Below, piece after piece: positions 1 through 8,650 of a stretch of 64,000 nucleotides of DNA. The stretch is from Shinella kummerowiae. Its GTDB lineage: Bacteria > Pseudomonadota > Alphaproteobacteria > Rhizobiales > Rhizobiaceae. The notes beneath the pieces were generated by a model. It was not told the origin of the DNA, ran no database searches, and saw only the letters and a list, made by a program, of their open reading frames with translations. The stretch is taken from positions 62,001 to 126,000 of the forward strand of contig NZ_WUMK01000008.1 of the NCBI RefSeq assembly GCF_009827055.1, in the 5' to 3' direction. The translations under genes and the position numbers were made by a program. How positions within the stretch are numbered: position 1 is the stretch's first letter; every line of letters begins with the position of its first letter.

Positions 1-1
1 C

Positions 2-964
2 GAAGAGAAGAAGGCCCATGCGCGCCGCAAGGCGGTCCTGCTGACGGCCCGCGCCGCCGCGAAACTCGACGCCGATCCCAAGGGTGCCCGCGACGATGCG
101 CACCAGGCGCTGAAGCTCGACGAAAACTTCGTGCCGGCCGGCCTGATCGAGGCCAAGGCCTATTTGCGCGAGGACAATCTGCGCAAGGCCGCCACCATCC
201 TCGAAAAGCTCTGGAAGGCGACGGCGCACGGCGATGTGGCAAAACTCTATGTCCGCGCCCGCAGCGGCGATTCCGCCTCCGACCGGCTGAAGCGGGCGGA
301 AAAGCTGGAAGCGCTCCGGCCGAACAATGCAGAGGCGCTCTATGCCGTTGCCGAAGCCGCGCTGGAAACCCGCGACTTCGCGCTCGCCCGCACCAAGGCG
401 GAGGCCACCGCACGGCTTTCGCCGCGGGAAAGCGCCTTCCTGCTGCTCGCCGACATCGAGGATGCCGAGACCGGCGACCAGGGCCGCATCCGCCATTGGA
501 TGAACCAGGCGCTGAAGGCGCCGCGCGATCCGGCCTGGACCGCCGACGGCGTCACGGCGCCGGAATGGCACGCCGTCTCGCCCGTCACTGGCCGCCTCGA
601 TGCCTTCGAATGGAAGACACCGGTCAGCGAGTTGCAGGGACCGGTCGAAGAAGGCTCGAGCGATGCCGTCGACGAGGCCATTCGCACCTTGCCGCCGCTC
701 GCCATCGAGGCGAAACCGGTTGCTGTGGTCGAAGAGGTGGTGACCGTCGAGAAGGCGGAAGCCGAGGCGCCCGTCGTGGTCGCCACGGTGGTCGAGCCGA
801 TCCCCGTCAAGACCGTTACACCGGCCAAGACGCCGGAAAAGGTGAAGGCGGAGACGGTGGAAGAAAAAGAGGAAGAACGTCCCTTCTATGGCCTGCCCGA
901 CGATCCGGGCGTCAAGGAAGGCGTCGTCAAGCGAGACGGCACGAGCGGCTTCAGGCTGTTCTGA
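2..964 (+). CDS. hemY: HemY-like protein, C-terminal part (cut by window edge)
   Basis: The reading frame is open from the first bases, so the N-terminus lies outside the window; 320 residues are visible. They form Ala/Leu-rich helical pairs typical of the TPR-like C-terminal half of the HemY family (seen), followed by a Val/Glu/Pro-rich, probably disordered tail of about 120 residues. Rhizobial HemY is a membrane-anchored protein encoded after hemC-hemD-hemX in the haem cluster (known); its exact role is unclear and it is not the E. coli protoporphyrinogen oxidase. The membrane segments are not visible here. A terB-like gene follows 26 bp downstream, as is usual in rhizobia. The assignment rests on the repeat pattern and the neighbour. 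Confidence 0.75.
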   Translation, partial: EEKKAHARRKAVLLTARAAAKLDADPKGARDDAHQALKLDENFVPAGLIEAKAYLREDNLRKAATILEKLWKATAHGDVAKLYVRARSGDSASDRLKRAEKLEALRPNNAEALYAVAEAALETRDFALARTKAEATARLSPRESAFLLLADIEDAETGDQGRIRHWMNQALKAPRDPAWTADGVTAPEWHAVSPVTGRLDAFEWKTPVSELQGPVEEGSSDAVDEAIRTLPPLAIEAKPVAVVEEVVTVEKAEAEAPVVVATVVEPIPVKTVTPAKTPEKVKAETVEEKEEERPFYGLPDDPGVKEGVVKRDGTSGFRLF

Positions 965-990
965 GGGTTTTGGGAACGGGGCAAAAATCG

Positions 991-1479
991 ATGTTCGAAC
1001 GCTTGCAGCAATTCCTTGCGAGCCTCTCAGGTGGCGACGACAAGCCGGCCTTCGCCGCCGATGACCCGCGTGTCGCCGTCATGGCGCTGTGCATCCAGGT
1101 GATGGAGGCGGACGGCAAGGTGCTTGAGGTCGAGAAGAAGGCGCTGTGCGCCCGCTTCAAGGATTTTTACGGTGTCGACGAGGCGGAACTCGATGCCCTC
1201 GTCGCCGCCGGCACGGATGCCGAGAGCGAGGCGATCGATTTCTTCCGCTTCACCTCCGAGCTGAAACGCCAGCTTTCGGAGGAGCAGCGCATCGATCTGA
1301 TCGGCCTGCTCTGGGAGATCGTCTATGCCGATGGCGAGCGCAGCGAGATGGAGGATCACGCTATCTGGCGCATTGCCGACCTGATGGGCGTCTCCGGCCG
1401 GGAGCGCATCATGAAGCGGCAGGAAGTGGCCGGGCGTGTGGGGGCAACCGGGGAAAAAGAGGAACAGGACGAAGCCTGA
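991..1479 (+). CDS. TerB family protein
   Basis: 162-residue acidic soluble protein. The duplicated pattern VMEADGKV (about residue 37) and IVYADGER (about residue 112) is typical of the TerB/DjlA-like helical domain, whose acidic loops bind metal in tellurite-resistance TerB (known family). The ATG at 991 is the first Met after the hemY stop and precedes the family start MFERLQQF; an open frame upstream of it is the out-of-frame shadow of hemY. There is no ter operon nearby, so a tellurite role is unlikely; it is the usual companion of rhizobial hemY. It is followed 3 nt later by the amidotransferase gene, suggesting co-transcription. Confidence 0.8.
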   Translation: MFERLQQFLASLSGGDDKPAFAADDPRVAVMALCIQVMEADGKVLEVEKKALCARFKDFYGVDEAELDALVAAGTDAESEAIDFFRFTSELKRQLSEEQRIDLIGLLWEIVYADGERSEMEDHAIWRIADLMGVSGRERIMKRQEVAGRVGATGEKEEQDEA

Positions 1480-1482
1480 GCC

Positions 1483-2199
1483 ATGCTCGATGTCCCGCGA
1501 AATCCAAGCCGCAGGCAACCGGTCCTGATCGTGCTGCATCAGGAGACCTCCAGCCCCGGCCGTGTCGGCCAGATCCTGCAGCAGATGGGTCACGCGCTGG
1601 ATATCCGTCGCCCCGTGCTGGGCGATCCCTTGCCCGACACACTCGAACACCATGCCGGCGCCGTCGTCTTCGGCGGGCCGATGAGCGCCAATGACGATGA
1701 AGCCTATGTGCGGCGCGAGATCGACTGGCTCTCGGTGCCGCTGACGGAGAACAAACCGTTCCTCGGCATCTGCCTCGGCGCGCAGATGCTGGTGAAAAAT
1801 CTCGGCGGCAGGGTGTTCGGCCATCAGGACGGCTGGACGGAGATCGGCTGGTATCCACTCAATGCCACCGAGGCCGGCACGGCGCTGATGCCCTGGCCGG
1901 AGATGGTCTACCAGTTCCATCGCGAGGGTTTTGACCTGCCAACTGGCGCGACGCTGCTTGCCACCGGCCACCACTACGAGAACCAGGCCTTCCGCTATGG
2001 CGACAATGCCTGGGGCATCCAGTTCCACGGTGAATTGACGCTTGCCATGATGCATCGCTGGGTCGTGCGCGGCGCGCACCGTTTCGAGCTGCCCGGTGCC
2101 CAGGTCGGCCGCGCCCATCTCGATGGGCGACTGCTCTACGACGCGCGCCTGCGCCTCTGGATGACGGCCTTCCTCGACCGGATCTTCCACGCGGGCTGA
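1483..2199 (+). CDS. Class I glutamine amidotransferase domain protein
   Basis: 238 residues forming a stand-alone GATase1 domain. The nucleophile elbow GICLGAQ places the catalytic Cys near residue 97, and the WGIQFHGE motif near residue 180 supplies the catalytic His and Glu. Similar proteins are annotated as GMP-synthase-like glutaminases or gamma-glutamyl hydrolases; the real acceptor of the ammonia is unknown. The start lies 3 nt after terB, so translation is probably coupled. Nothing in the sequence points to a synthetase partner next door, so the substrate cannot be named. Confidence 0.85.
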   Translation: MLDVPRNPSRRQPVLIVLHQETSSPGRVGQILQQMGHALDIRRPVLGDPLPDTLEHHAGAVVFGGPMSANDDEAYVRREIDWLSVPLTENKPFLGICLGAQMLVKNLGGRVFGHQDGWTEIGWYPLNATEAGTALMPWPEMVYQFHREGFDLPTGATLLATGHHYENQAFRYGDNAWGIQFHGELTLAMMHRWVVRGAHRFELPGAQVGRAHLDGRLLYDARLRLWMTAFLDRIFHAG

Positions 2200-2298
2200 G
2201 GCCCGGCATTAAACATGTTGCCGCACCCCATGAAGCCCGGCCTTGCTGGCGGGGCCTGCAATGGCTACATGTCGTGACGAAACCAATTGGAGACGTCA

Positions 2299-2592
2299 AT
2301 GATAGCGGTCATCAACACCCTATTGTTCATCATCAGCATTGCGTGGTTCCTGGTGATCGCCTCGGCGATCTTTTCCTGGCTCTACGCTTTCAATGTCATC
2401 AACGCGAACAATCAGGTGATCGCGACCATCGGCCGCTCGCTCTACCAGCTGACCGAACCGATCTATCGCCCGATCCGCCGTATCCTGCCGAATTTCGGCG
2501 GCGTCGACCTGTCGCCGCTCGTCGTGCTCGTCATCCTGTTCTTCCTGGAGCAGGTGATCCGCAGCGTGCTGGCGCCGGCACTTCTGTCCTGA
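2299..2592 (+). CDS. YggT family membrane protein
   Basis: 97-residue integral membrane protein with two hydrophobic segments (about residues 4-27 and 67-92) separated by a loop containing LTEPIYRPIRRILPNFGG, the recognisable YggT signature. The start at ATG 2299 is chosen over the upstream in-frame TTG because a TTGGAG ribosome site lies 7-12 nt before it. YggT proteins are linked to osmotic or membrane homeostasis and septum-associated functions in other bacteria (known, incomplete). The gene ends in a strong intrinsic terminator, so it is likely monocistronic or the last gene of the hemY cluster. Confidence 0.85.
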   Translation: MIAVINTLLFIISIAWFLVIASAIFSWLYAFNVINANNQVIATIGRSLYQLTEPIYRPIRRILPNFGGVDLSPLVVLVILFFLEQVIRSVLAPALLS

Positions 2593-2621
2593 TCGCAGGC
2601 GCAGCGATACCCGAAAACGAA

Positions 2622-2657
2622 AATCCTCCGGATCGACGACGACCCGGAGGATTTTTT
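2622..2657 (+). terminator. Rho-independent terminator after yggT
   Basis: Perfect 10-bp inverted repeat AATCCTCCGG / CCGGAGGATT (2622-2631 and 2644-2653) followed by a T-run. Position and orientation fit termination of the YggT transcript. Confidence 0.85.
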
Positions 2658-2724
2658 GTGTCTCGTGGCAACGCGTATGCGTTGCAATGGCGTATTCGGC
2701 GGCAAGCCCCACCCCGTCCACCGC

Positions 2725-2792
2725 GTCATCCTCGGCCTTGAGCCGAGAATCCTCTGCATAAGCAGAGGGCCGGGTCGGGCCCGACCATGACG
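2725..2792. repeat. Dispersed palindromic repeat, copy 1 (variant)
   Basis: Two consecutive imperfect palindromes: GTCATCCTCGGCCTTGAGCC followed by its complement, then a GGTCGGGCCCGACC core ending in ATGAC. It belongs to the same family as copies near 8.5, 12.3, 35.9, 49.7, 55-56 and 59.5 kb. It lies between the yggT terminator and the 3' end of ppa. Confidence 0.7.
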
Positions 2793-2836
2793 AAAGAGGG
2801 ATGCGGCGGCGCGCCGGGCGCCCCGCAGCAGACCGC

Positions 2837-3370
2837 TTACTTCTGGGCGTTGTAGCGGTCGACAGCCTCGAGAATCATCTTCTTGGCGACGTTGACGTCC
2901 TGCCAGCCGGCGATCTTCACCCACTTGCCGGGCTCCAGATCCTTGTAGTGCGAGAAGAAGTGCTCGATCTGCTTGAGCGAGATTTCCGGCAGGTCGGTGT
3001 AGTTCTCGACCTTGTCGTAGCGGCGCGTCAGCTTCGGCACCGGCACGGCGATGATCTTCTCGTCCTTGCCGCCGTCGTCTTCCATCACCAGCACGCCGAT
3101 CGGGCGTACATTGATGACGCAGCCCGGAACGAGCGGGCGCGTGTTGGCGATCAGCACGTCGATCGGGTCACCGTCTTCCGACAGCGTGTGCGGCACGAAG
3201 CCGTAATTGCCCGGATAGGTCATCGGCGTGTAGAGGAAACGGTCGACGACGAGTGCGCCGGCTTCCTTGTCCATTTCGTACTTGATCGGGTGGCCGCCGA
3301 CTGGCACCTCGACAATGACGTTCACGTCGTCCGGCGGGTTCTTGCCAACGGAAATCGCATCGATACGCAT
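2837..3370 (-). CDS. ppa: Inorganic pyrophosphatase (family I)
   Basis: Cytoplasmic enzyme hydrolysing pyrophosphate to phosphate, pulling biosynthetic reactions forward. 177 residues, the normal family length. The metal-binding signature DGDPIDV is at residues 66-72, the family pattern with three essential Asp. The [11 protein letters not shown] motif around residue 52 is also diagnostic. The gene is transcribed divergently from the secreted hypothetical at 3502, leaving about 130 bp of shared upstream sequence that contains a small GTTGC-AGC-GCAAC inverted repeat. Essential housekeeping gene; identification is secure. Confidence 0.97.
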   Translation of the reverse strand: MRIDAISVGKNPPDDVNVIVEVPVGGHPIKYEMDKEAGALVVDRFLYTPMTYPGNYGFVPHTLSEDGDPIDVLIANTRPLVPGCVINVRPIGVLVMEDDGGKDEKIIAVPVPKLTRRYDKVENYTDLPEISLKQIEHFFSHYKDLEPGKWVKIAGWQDVNVAKKMILEAVDRYNAQK

Positions 3371-3501
3371 GGGGGCTCCCTCAGTGCACTGGGTTGATTG
3401 CGGGCTTCCTAATGCGAATCCCGTTGCAGCGCAACATGACTTTCGCCGGAGACGAATAGACCGCTGCTGTGTTTCGTCTTCTCAGGACCGGAGGATACCC
3501 C

Positions 3502-4116
3502 ATGCGCCTGACAGCTCTTCTTCTCGCGACAACCCTCGCCGCCTGCGCCACGAGCCTCGCGCAAGCAAACGAAAGCGCCTATTCCGAGCGCAACCTCGAT
3601 GCCTGCAAGACGCTCTCGCAAACCGATGAGGGGCCGAGCGTCACCCTGCAATGTGACGGCTACGAGGATGTCGGGGTCTATTTCAAGGAAGGTGACCTGC
3701 GGCAGAGCCAGGCCTATGGCCCGATCAGCAAGGTCTGGCTCGACGAGGCCTTCGAGAGTTTCGGACCGTTCAACCACACCAACGCGACGATCGAATGGCG
3801 TCTGGGCACAAATGGCAGGCTGGTCGCGACCATCGTCCGCTGGTTCGTCTCCGACCCGGAAACCACCAGCGACGTGACGACACGCTACGGCCAGGTCCTC
3901 GTCGTCGCGACGGTCGCAACCGCTGAAAACCCGACAAGCTGCGTCGTCGGCTATGTCGATGCGCTGGAAAACAAGGACGCCAACACGCTCGCTCGAACGG
4001 TCGCGGACGAGGAAGCGCTTGATTTCACCTGCGGCGTCAGCGAACCGCAATGGCATGGAAAACGGGGAAAGCTGGCGGGAGAACCGATGCGCTATCTGCC
4101 CGGGAGGGCAGAATAG
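3502..4116 (+). CDS. Secreted hypothetical protein
   Basis: 204 residues with a clear signal peptide (positively charged start, hydrophobic residues 4-19, AQA-type cleavage site near residue 21). ATG 3502 is chosen because GGAGG lies 8 nt upstream and the signal peptide starts there. Mature part: mixed beta-like sequence with Cys near residues 35, 50, 144 and 182 that could form disulfides in the periplasm. I do not recognise the family; proteins of this type are common as uncharacterised periplasmic proteins in Rhizobiaceae. Its stop is separated by one base from the stop of the convergent GNAT gene. Confidence 0.75.
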   Translation: MRLTALLLATTLAACATSLAQANESAYSERNLDACKTLSQTDEGPSVTLQCDGYEDVGVYFKEGDLRQSQAYGPISKVWLDEAFESFGPFNHTNATIEWRLGTNGRLVATIVRWFVSDPETTSDVTTRYGQVLVVATVATAENPTSCVVGYVDALENKDANTLARTVADEEALDFTCGVSEPQWHGKRGKLAGEPMRYLPGRAE

Positions 4117-4117
4117 C

Positions 4118-4624
4118 CTAGGGCCAGACGAAACCGACCTTCTTCAGTTCCTTGTCGCCGAAATTCTCCATGCCTTCGGCAATGTCGCGGCCGCCGGCGG
4201 AGCGGAAGAAGCGGTCGGCATGTTCGCTATCTTCCAGGCACCAGACGATCAGGCCGTTGCAGCCGAGCGACTTCAAAAGCCGCTGCGCCTCGCCGAACAG
4301 CAGCCGGCCAAGCCCGATGCCCTGATATTCCGGGCGCAGATACAATTCGTAGATCTCGCCTTCCTGCGGCAGGGCGCGGGCGCGATTGAGGCCGAGCGTG
4401 GCGTAGCCTGCCACGGTACCGGCGACATCCAGCACGAGAAGGGTCGCCGGCCCGCGAGTCGCCTTGCGCCACCAGGTCTCGCCCCGCCGATCGACCATCT
4501 GGTTGAGCGGAATGTGCGGAATGAGGCCGCCATAGGCCTGCAACCACGACACCCGGTGCACTTCGGATATCGCGCGCGCGTCCTGCGGCTCGGCGCGCCG
4601 CACATCAATCGACAGTGTTTTCAT
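4118..4624 (-). CDS. GNAT family N-acetyltransferase
   Basis: 168 residues. The acetyl-CoA loop Q-G-I-G-L-G (residues 101-106) follows the beta strand EGEIYELYL, the standard GNAT arrangement. The start MKTLSIDVRRAE at 4624 is chosen because residues from here match the beta-1 strand; an upstream ATG would add 19 residues of low-complexity sequence. The acceptor substrate cannot be deduced. It is convergent with the secreted hypothetical and lies downstream of the typA terminator, so it has its own promoter in the 150-bp gap. Confidence 0.88.
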   Translation of the reverse strand: MKTLSIDVRRAEPQDARAISEVHRVSWLQAYGGLIPHIPLNQMVDRRGETWWRKATRGPATLLVLDVAGTVAGYATLGLNRARALPQEGEIYELYLRPEYQGIGLGRLLFGEAQRLLKSLGCNGLIVWCLEDSEHADRFFRSAGGRDIAEGMENFGDKELKKVGFVWP

Positions 4625-4773
4625 AACACCACTCTTATTCCCGCACCGATTCCACCGGAATCCCGCACCATGCAAAGGCATCCATTGCCCACAGGCGAGT
4701 TCCGGATGGCACGTGGAAAAGTTAACGCTTTTTTAACAAACGTCACAAGCCGTAAAACGATGGCACACACATG

Positions 4774-4810
4774 AAAAACCCCGGCCCTCATATTTCAGGG
4801 GGCCGGGGTT
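4774..4810 (-). terminator. Rho-independent terminator after typA
   Basis: Inverted repeat AACCCCGGCC / GGCCGGGGTT (4777-4786 and 4801-4810). On the minus strand it is followed by a T-run, matching the end of typA. Confidence 0.85.
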
Positions 4811-4839
4811 CAAAATGTCCCGTTTCGGGAAGAGGCAGC

Positions 4840-6666
4840 TTATGCCGCGCCGGCAGCGCGCTGCTTGTCGAATCGCTTGCGATCGTTGGCGTCGAGGAAC
4901 ATCTTGCGCAGACGGATCGACTTCGGCGTCACTTCCATCAGCTCGTCGTCCTGGATCCACGACAGCGCGCGGTCGAGCGTCATGCGGATCGGCGGGGTCA
5001 GCTTCACGGCTTCATCCTTGCCGGCGGCGCGGATGTTGGTGAGCTGCTTGCCCTTCAGCACGTTGACCTCGAGATCGTTGTCGCGCGAGTGGATGCCGAT
5101 GATCATGCCGGCATAGACCTTCTCGCCCGGCTCGATGATCATCGGGCCGCGGTCTTCCAGGTTGAACATGGCGTAGGCGACGGCTTCGCCCGAACCGTTC
5201 GACAGCAGCACGCCGTTGACGCGGCCGCCGATCGCGCCCTTGAAGGGCTGGTAGTCGTGGAACAGGCGGTTCATGATCGCCGTGCCGCGCGTGTCGGTCA
5301 GGAGTTCCGACTGGTAGCCGATCAGGCCGCGGGTCGGCGCCAGGAACTTCAGGCGAACGCGGTTGCCGCCCGACGGACGCAGTTCCGTCATTTCGGCCTT
5401 GCGCTCGGACATCTTCTGCACGACGACGCCGGAATGCTCTTCATCGACGTCGATGACGACTTCTTCGATCGGCTCCATGGTGGTGCCGTTCTCGTCCGTG
5501 TGCATGACGACGCGCGGACGCGACACGGCCAGTTCGAAGCCTTCGCGACGCATGGTCTCGATGAGGACGGCGAGCTGAAGTTCGCCGCGGCCGGAAACGT
5601 AGAACGAATCCTTGCCTTCAGCCTCTTCGATCTTCAGAGCGACGTTGCCTTCGGCCTCCTTGAACAGACGGTCGCGGATGACGCGGCTCGTTACCTTGTC
5701 GCCTTCAGTGCCAGCCAGCGGGCTGTCGTTGACGATGAAGGACATGGTGACGGTCGGCGGGTCGATCGGCTGCGCCTTCAGCGCCTCGGAGATCGACGGA
5801 TCGCAGAACGTGTCGGCGACGGTGCCCTTGGAAAGGCCGGCGATGGCGACGATGTCACCTGCATGGGCTTCGTCGATCGGCTGGCGCTCGATGCCGCGGA
5901 AGGCGAGGATCTTCGAGATACGACCGCTTTCGATGATCTTGCCGTCCTGACCGAGAACCTTGACGGCCTGGTTCGGCTTGATCGAGCCGGAATGGACGCG
6001 ACCGGTGATGATGCGGCCGAGGAAGGGGTTGGCTTCGAGGATCGTGCCGATCATGCGGAACGGGCCTTCGGCAACCGTCGGCTCCGGCACGTGCTTCAGC
6101 ACGAGGTCGAGCAGCGGCGCCATGCCTTCGTCCTTCGGGCCTTCCGGATTGACGTTCATCCAGCCGTTGCGGCCCGAACCGTACAGGATCGGGAAGTCGA
6201 GCTGTTCGTCGGTGGCGTCGAGATTGGCGAACAGGTCGAAGACCTCGTTCAACACTTCCTCGTGGCGGCCGTCCGGACGGTCGATCTTGTTGATCGCGAC
6301 GATCGGCTTCAGGCCGACCTTGAGCGCCTTGCCGACGACGAACTTGGTCTGCGGCATCGGGCCTTCAGACGAGTCGACAAGAACGATGGCGCCGTCCACC
6401 ATCGACAGGATGCGCTCGACTTCGCCGCCGAAGTCGGCGTGGCCGGGCGTGTCGACGATGTTGATGCGAACGCCCTTCCAGTCCACCGAAGTCGCCTTGG
6501 CGAGAATGGTGATGCCGCGTTCCTTTTCGAGATCGTTCGAGTCCATCACGCGTTCGGCGACGCGCTGGTTTTCACGGAACGAGCCGGACTGCTTGAGAAG
6601 CTCGTCAACGAGCGTGGTCTTGCCATGGTCGACGTGCGCGATGATCGCGATATTGCGGATAGACAT
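4840..6666 (-). CDS. typA: Ribosome-associated GTPase TypA/BipA
   Basis: 608 residues, normal family length. Translation-factor GTPase with G1 motif HVDHGKT (11-17), G3 DTPGHADFGGEVER (from 72) and NKIDRPD (about 126). It is followed by domains II, III, V and the TypA-specific C-terminal domain ending with the conserved SIRLRKMFLDAN segment. It binds the ribosome under stress or at low temperature and assists 50S assembly (known). Start ATG 6666 begins the family sequence MSIRNIAIIAHVDHG. Single gene ending at the terminator at 4774-4810. Secure. Confidence 0.97.
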   Translation of the reverse strand: MSIRNIAIIAHVDHGKTTLVDELLKQSGSFRENQRVAERVMDSNDLEKERGITILAKATSVDWKGVRINIVDTPGHADFGGEVERILSMVDGAIVLVDSSEGPMPQTKFVVGKALKVGLKPIVAINKIDRPDGRHEEVLNEVFDLFANLDATDEQLDFPILYGSGRNGWMNVNPEGPKDEGMAPLLDLVLKHVPEPTVAEGPFRMIGTILEANPFLGRIITGRVHSGSIKPNQAVKVLGQDGKIIESGRISKILAFRGIERQPIDEAHAGDIVAIAGLSKGTVADTFCDPSISEALKAQPIDPPTVTMSFIVNDSPLAGTEGDKVTSRVIRDRLFKEAEGNVALKIEEAEGKDSFYVSGRGELQLAVLIETMRREGFELAVSRPRVVMHTDENGTTMEPIEEVVIDVDEEHSGVVVQKMSERKAEMTELRPSGGNRVRLKFLAPTRGLIGYQSELLTDTRGTAIMNRLFHDYQPFKGAIGGRVNGVLLSNGSGEAVAYAMFNLEDRGPMIIEPGEKVYAGMIIGIHSRDNDLEVNVLKGKQLTNIRAAGKDEAVKLTPPIRMTLDRALSWIQDDELMEVTPKSIRLRKMFLDANDRKRFDKQRAAGAA

Positions 6667-6800
6667 GGTGTAATCTCTGAGGTTCGGGGCGCGCAGGGTA
6701 TAAGGGCGCCGTCTTCAATGGTCGGGCTCTTACATGTTTTTCCGCAAATGCGAAAGGGGCGGGATGCAACTCTCTTGTCCGCCTGACGCAGGGCTCGTCC

Positions 6801-8363
6801 TCACGACGAACGCACCGGCGGCAGCGTGATGCGCCAGAGTTCCTGATCCTCCCGGTCCATCAGCCGCACGGTCATCTCCTCGCTTGCGCCGTGGATGTCG
6901 ACGAGGCCGAAGAATTGCAGGCCGGCCGATGGCGGCAGGTTGCTGTCGATGCCGCCCTTCGACGACTTGATAAAACGCACCTCCGGGCCGAACGTGCTGT
7001 CGAGCGGTTTCGGGCCATAGGTGCCGCAATGCAGCGGCCCGGAAACGAATTCCCAGAACGGATTGAACTCCTGGAATTTCGCCCGCGACGGGTCGTAATG
7101 ATGGGCCGCCGTATAGTGCACATCGGCCGTCAACCACACGACATTGTGGATCGCATTGTCGCGCATGAAGGAGAGCAGGTCGGCAATCTCGCGCTCGCGC
7201 GCCGCCGGCGGGCCATTGAGGCCGTCCGCCACACCCTCGTAACCCAGACTGTTGGCATAGTCGTCCCAGATGACGAGGCCGAGCGGCATGTCGCAGGCGA
7301 TGACCTTCCAGACGGCCTGTGAGGCGGCAAGCTCGCGGCGCAGCCAGTCCGCCTGCCGCCAACCGAACAGGCCGTTTTCCGTGCCGCCCCGGTTGGGGCT
7401 GCGATAGGAGCGCAGATCGACGAAAAACACGTCGAGCAGCGGCCCGTACGCGACCTTGCGAAAGATGCGGCCCGGCTCGGTCGGGAAGTAGCGGATCGGC
7501 GTCATCTCGTGGAAGGCGCGTCGCGCCCGCGCCTCGTAGACGCCGATATCCTTTTCCGGATAGCGCCGGTCGCCGGACAGGTCGCTCGATTCCGACCAGT
7601 TGTTCAGCACCTCGTGATCGTCCCACTGGAAGAAGGTCGGGCACTTTGTGTTGAAGGCGAGCAGGTGATCGTCGAGCAGATTGTATTTCCACTGGCCTCG
7701 GAATTCGTCGAGCGTGCGCGCCACCGTGCGCTTCTCATCGGTGACGATGCGGTTTTTCCAGACCGTGCCATCGCGCAGCGGAATCTCGTCGGGGATCGGC
7801 CCGTCCGCATAGACGGTATCGCCGGAATGGATGAAGAAATCCGGCTCGTGGCGCAGCATTGTCGAATAGGTCTTCATGCCGACATCGTCGATGCCCCAGC
7901 CCTGCCCGGCCGTATCGCCCGACCAGACGAAACGCACAGACCTGTTGCGCATGGGCGCCGTGCGGAAACGCCCGACCACCGGCTCGGAAACGAGGTGGCT
8001 GGAATAGGGATCGCTTGCCGTGAAACGATAAAAAATGTCCTGATCCGGCAGCAGGCCTTGCAGCATGGCCTTCACGGTATGGTCGGAGCCGATCGTCGCC
8101 TTCTGCAGCGGCAGGCGCGCCACGTCGAGGAAACTCTCCGTCGTCGAATATTCCAGCGTCACTTCCGCCGGCCGGTCGACACGCGCCCAGACCATGCCGG
8201 ACGAACAATCGACATCGCCGGACTGCACGCCATGGGAAAAGACCGGGCTGCCATGGCGTCGCGCATAATAGGGAACCGCCAGTGCCGAAGAGGCCGCAAG
8301 CGCGCCTGCCCCTGCGGTCAGAAGAAACGAGCGCCGCGTCAGCGTCTCGGGAACAATCGCCAT
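6801..8363 (-). CDS. phoD: Alkaline phosphatase D (PhoD), Tat-exported
   Basis: 520 residues. The N-terminus carries a twin-arginine signal (T-R-R-S-F-L-L, Arg 10-11, then a hydrophobic stretch to about residue 30). A PhoD N-terminal fibronectin-like domain (HGVQSGDV, WARVDRP) and the metallophosphoesterase core follow, with motifs WSGDTAGQG, HSGDTVYADG and QWDDHEVLNNW. It is a Ca/Fe-dependent periplasmic phosphomonoesterase/diesterase used for phosphate scavenging (known). ATG 8363 is chosen over an upstream ATG because GGAGG is 5 nt away and the Tat signal starts there. I did not find a clear Pho box in the repeat-containing upstream gap. Confidence 0.9.
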   Translation of the reverse strand: MAIVPETLTRRSFLLTAGAGALAASSALAVPYYARRHGSPVFSHGVQSGDVDCSSGMVWARVDRPAEVTLEYSTTESFLDVARLPLQKATIGSDHTVKAMLQGLLPDQDIFYRFTASDPYSSHLVSEPVVGRFRTAPMRNRSVRFVWSGDTAGQGWGIDDVGMKTYSTMLRHEPDFFIHSGDTVYADGPIPDEIPLRDGTVWKNRIVTDEKRTVARTLDEFRGQWKYNLLDDHLLAFNTKCPTFFQWDDHEVLNNWSESSDLSGDRRYPEKDIGVYEARARRAFHEMTPIRYFPTEPGRIFRKVAYGPLLDVFFVDLRSYRSPNRGGTENGLFGWRQADWLRRELAASQAVWKVIACDMPLGLVIWDDYANSLGYEGVADGLNGPPAAREREIADLLSFMRDNAIHNVVWLTADVHYTAAHHYDPSRAKFQEFNPFWEFVSGPLHCGTYGPKPLDSTFGPEVRFIKSSKGGIDSNLPPSAGLQFFGLVDIHGASEEMTVRLMDREDQELWRITLPPVRSS

Positions 8364-8530
8364 GCCACCTCCGGCCTGACCCCGAATCGAAACGCCAGGC
8401 GGGCAGACCATGAGTCTTCGCCATGTCAGAGCGGTAACGGGATGATGACGATTCACCGAAAGTTCGGTGACGGGACGATGACGGCCGGCGCAGCCAACGC
8501 GTTGTGCGCGACACGCTCAAACCCCTCCGT

Positions 8531-8611
8531 CGTCATGGTCGGGCCTGACCCGACCATCCATTCTCCAGCACGCCGCGAATGTGGATCCTCGGGTCGAGCC
8601 CGAGGATGACG
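8531..8611. repeat. Dispersed palindromic repeat, copy 2 (complete two-palindrome form)
   Basis: Starts CGTCATGGTCGGGCCTGACC, closes that palindrome with ATCCA, then a 20-nt spacer and the second palindrome GTGGATCCTCGGGTCGAGCC with its complement GAGGATGAC. It is one of the fullest copies and defines the composite unit of about 80 bp. Located in the gap between the M3 peptidase 3' end and phoD. Confidence 0.85.
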
Positions 8612-8650
8612 TTGGTGGGGGCTGCAACTGTTCGCGGAAGAGGAGCGTCC

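Noticed and set aside
4771-6786. 671-codon open frame opposite typA
   Set aside because: Antisense shadow; no motif, and typA on the other strand is certain.
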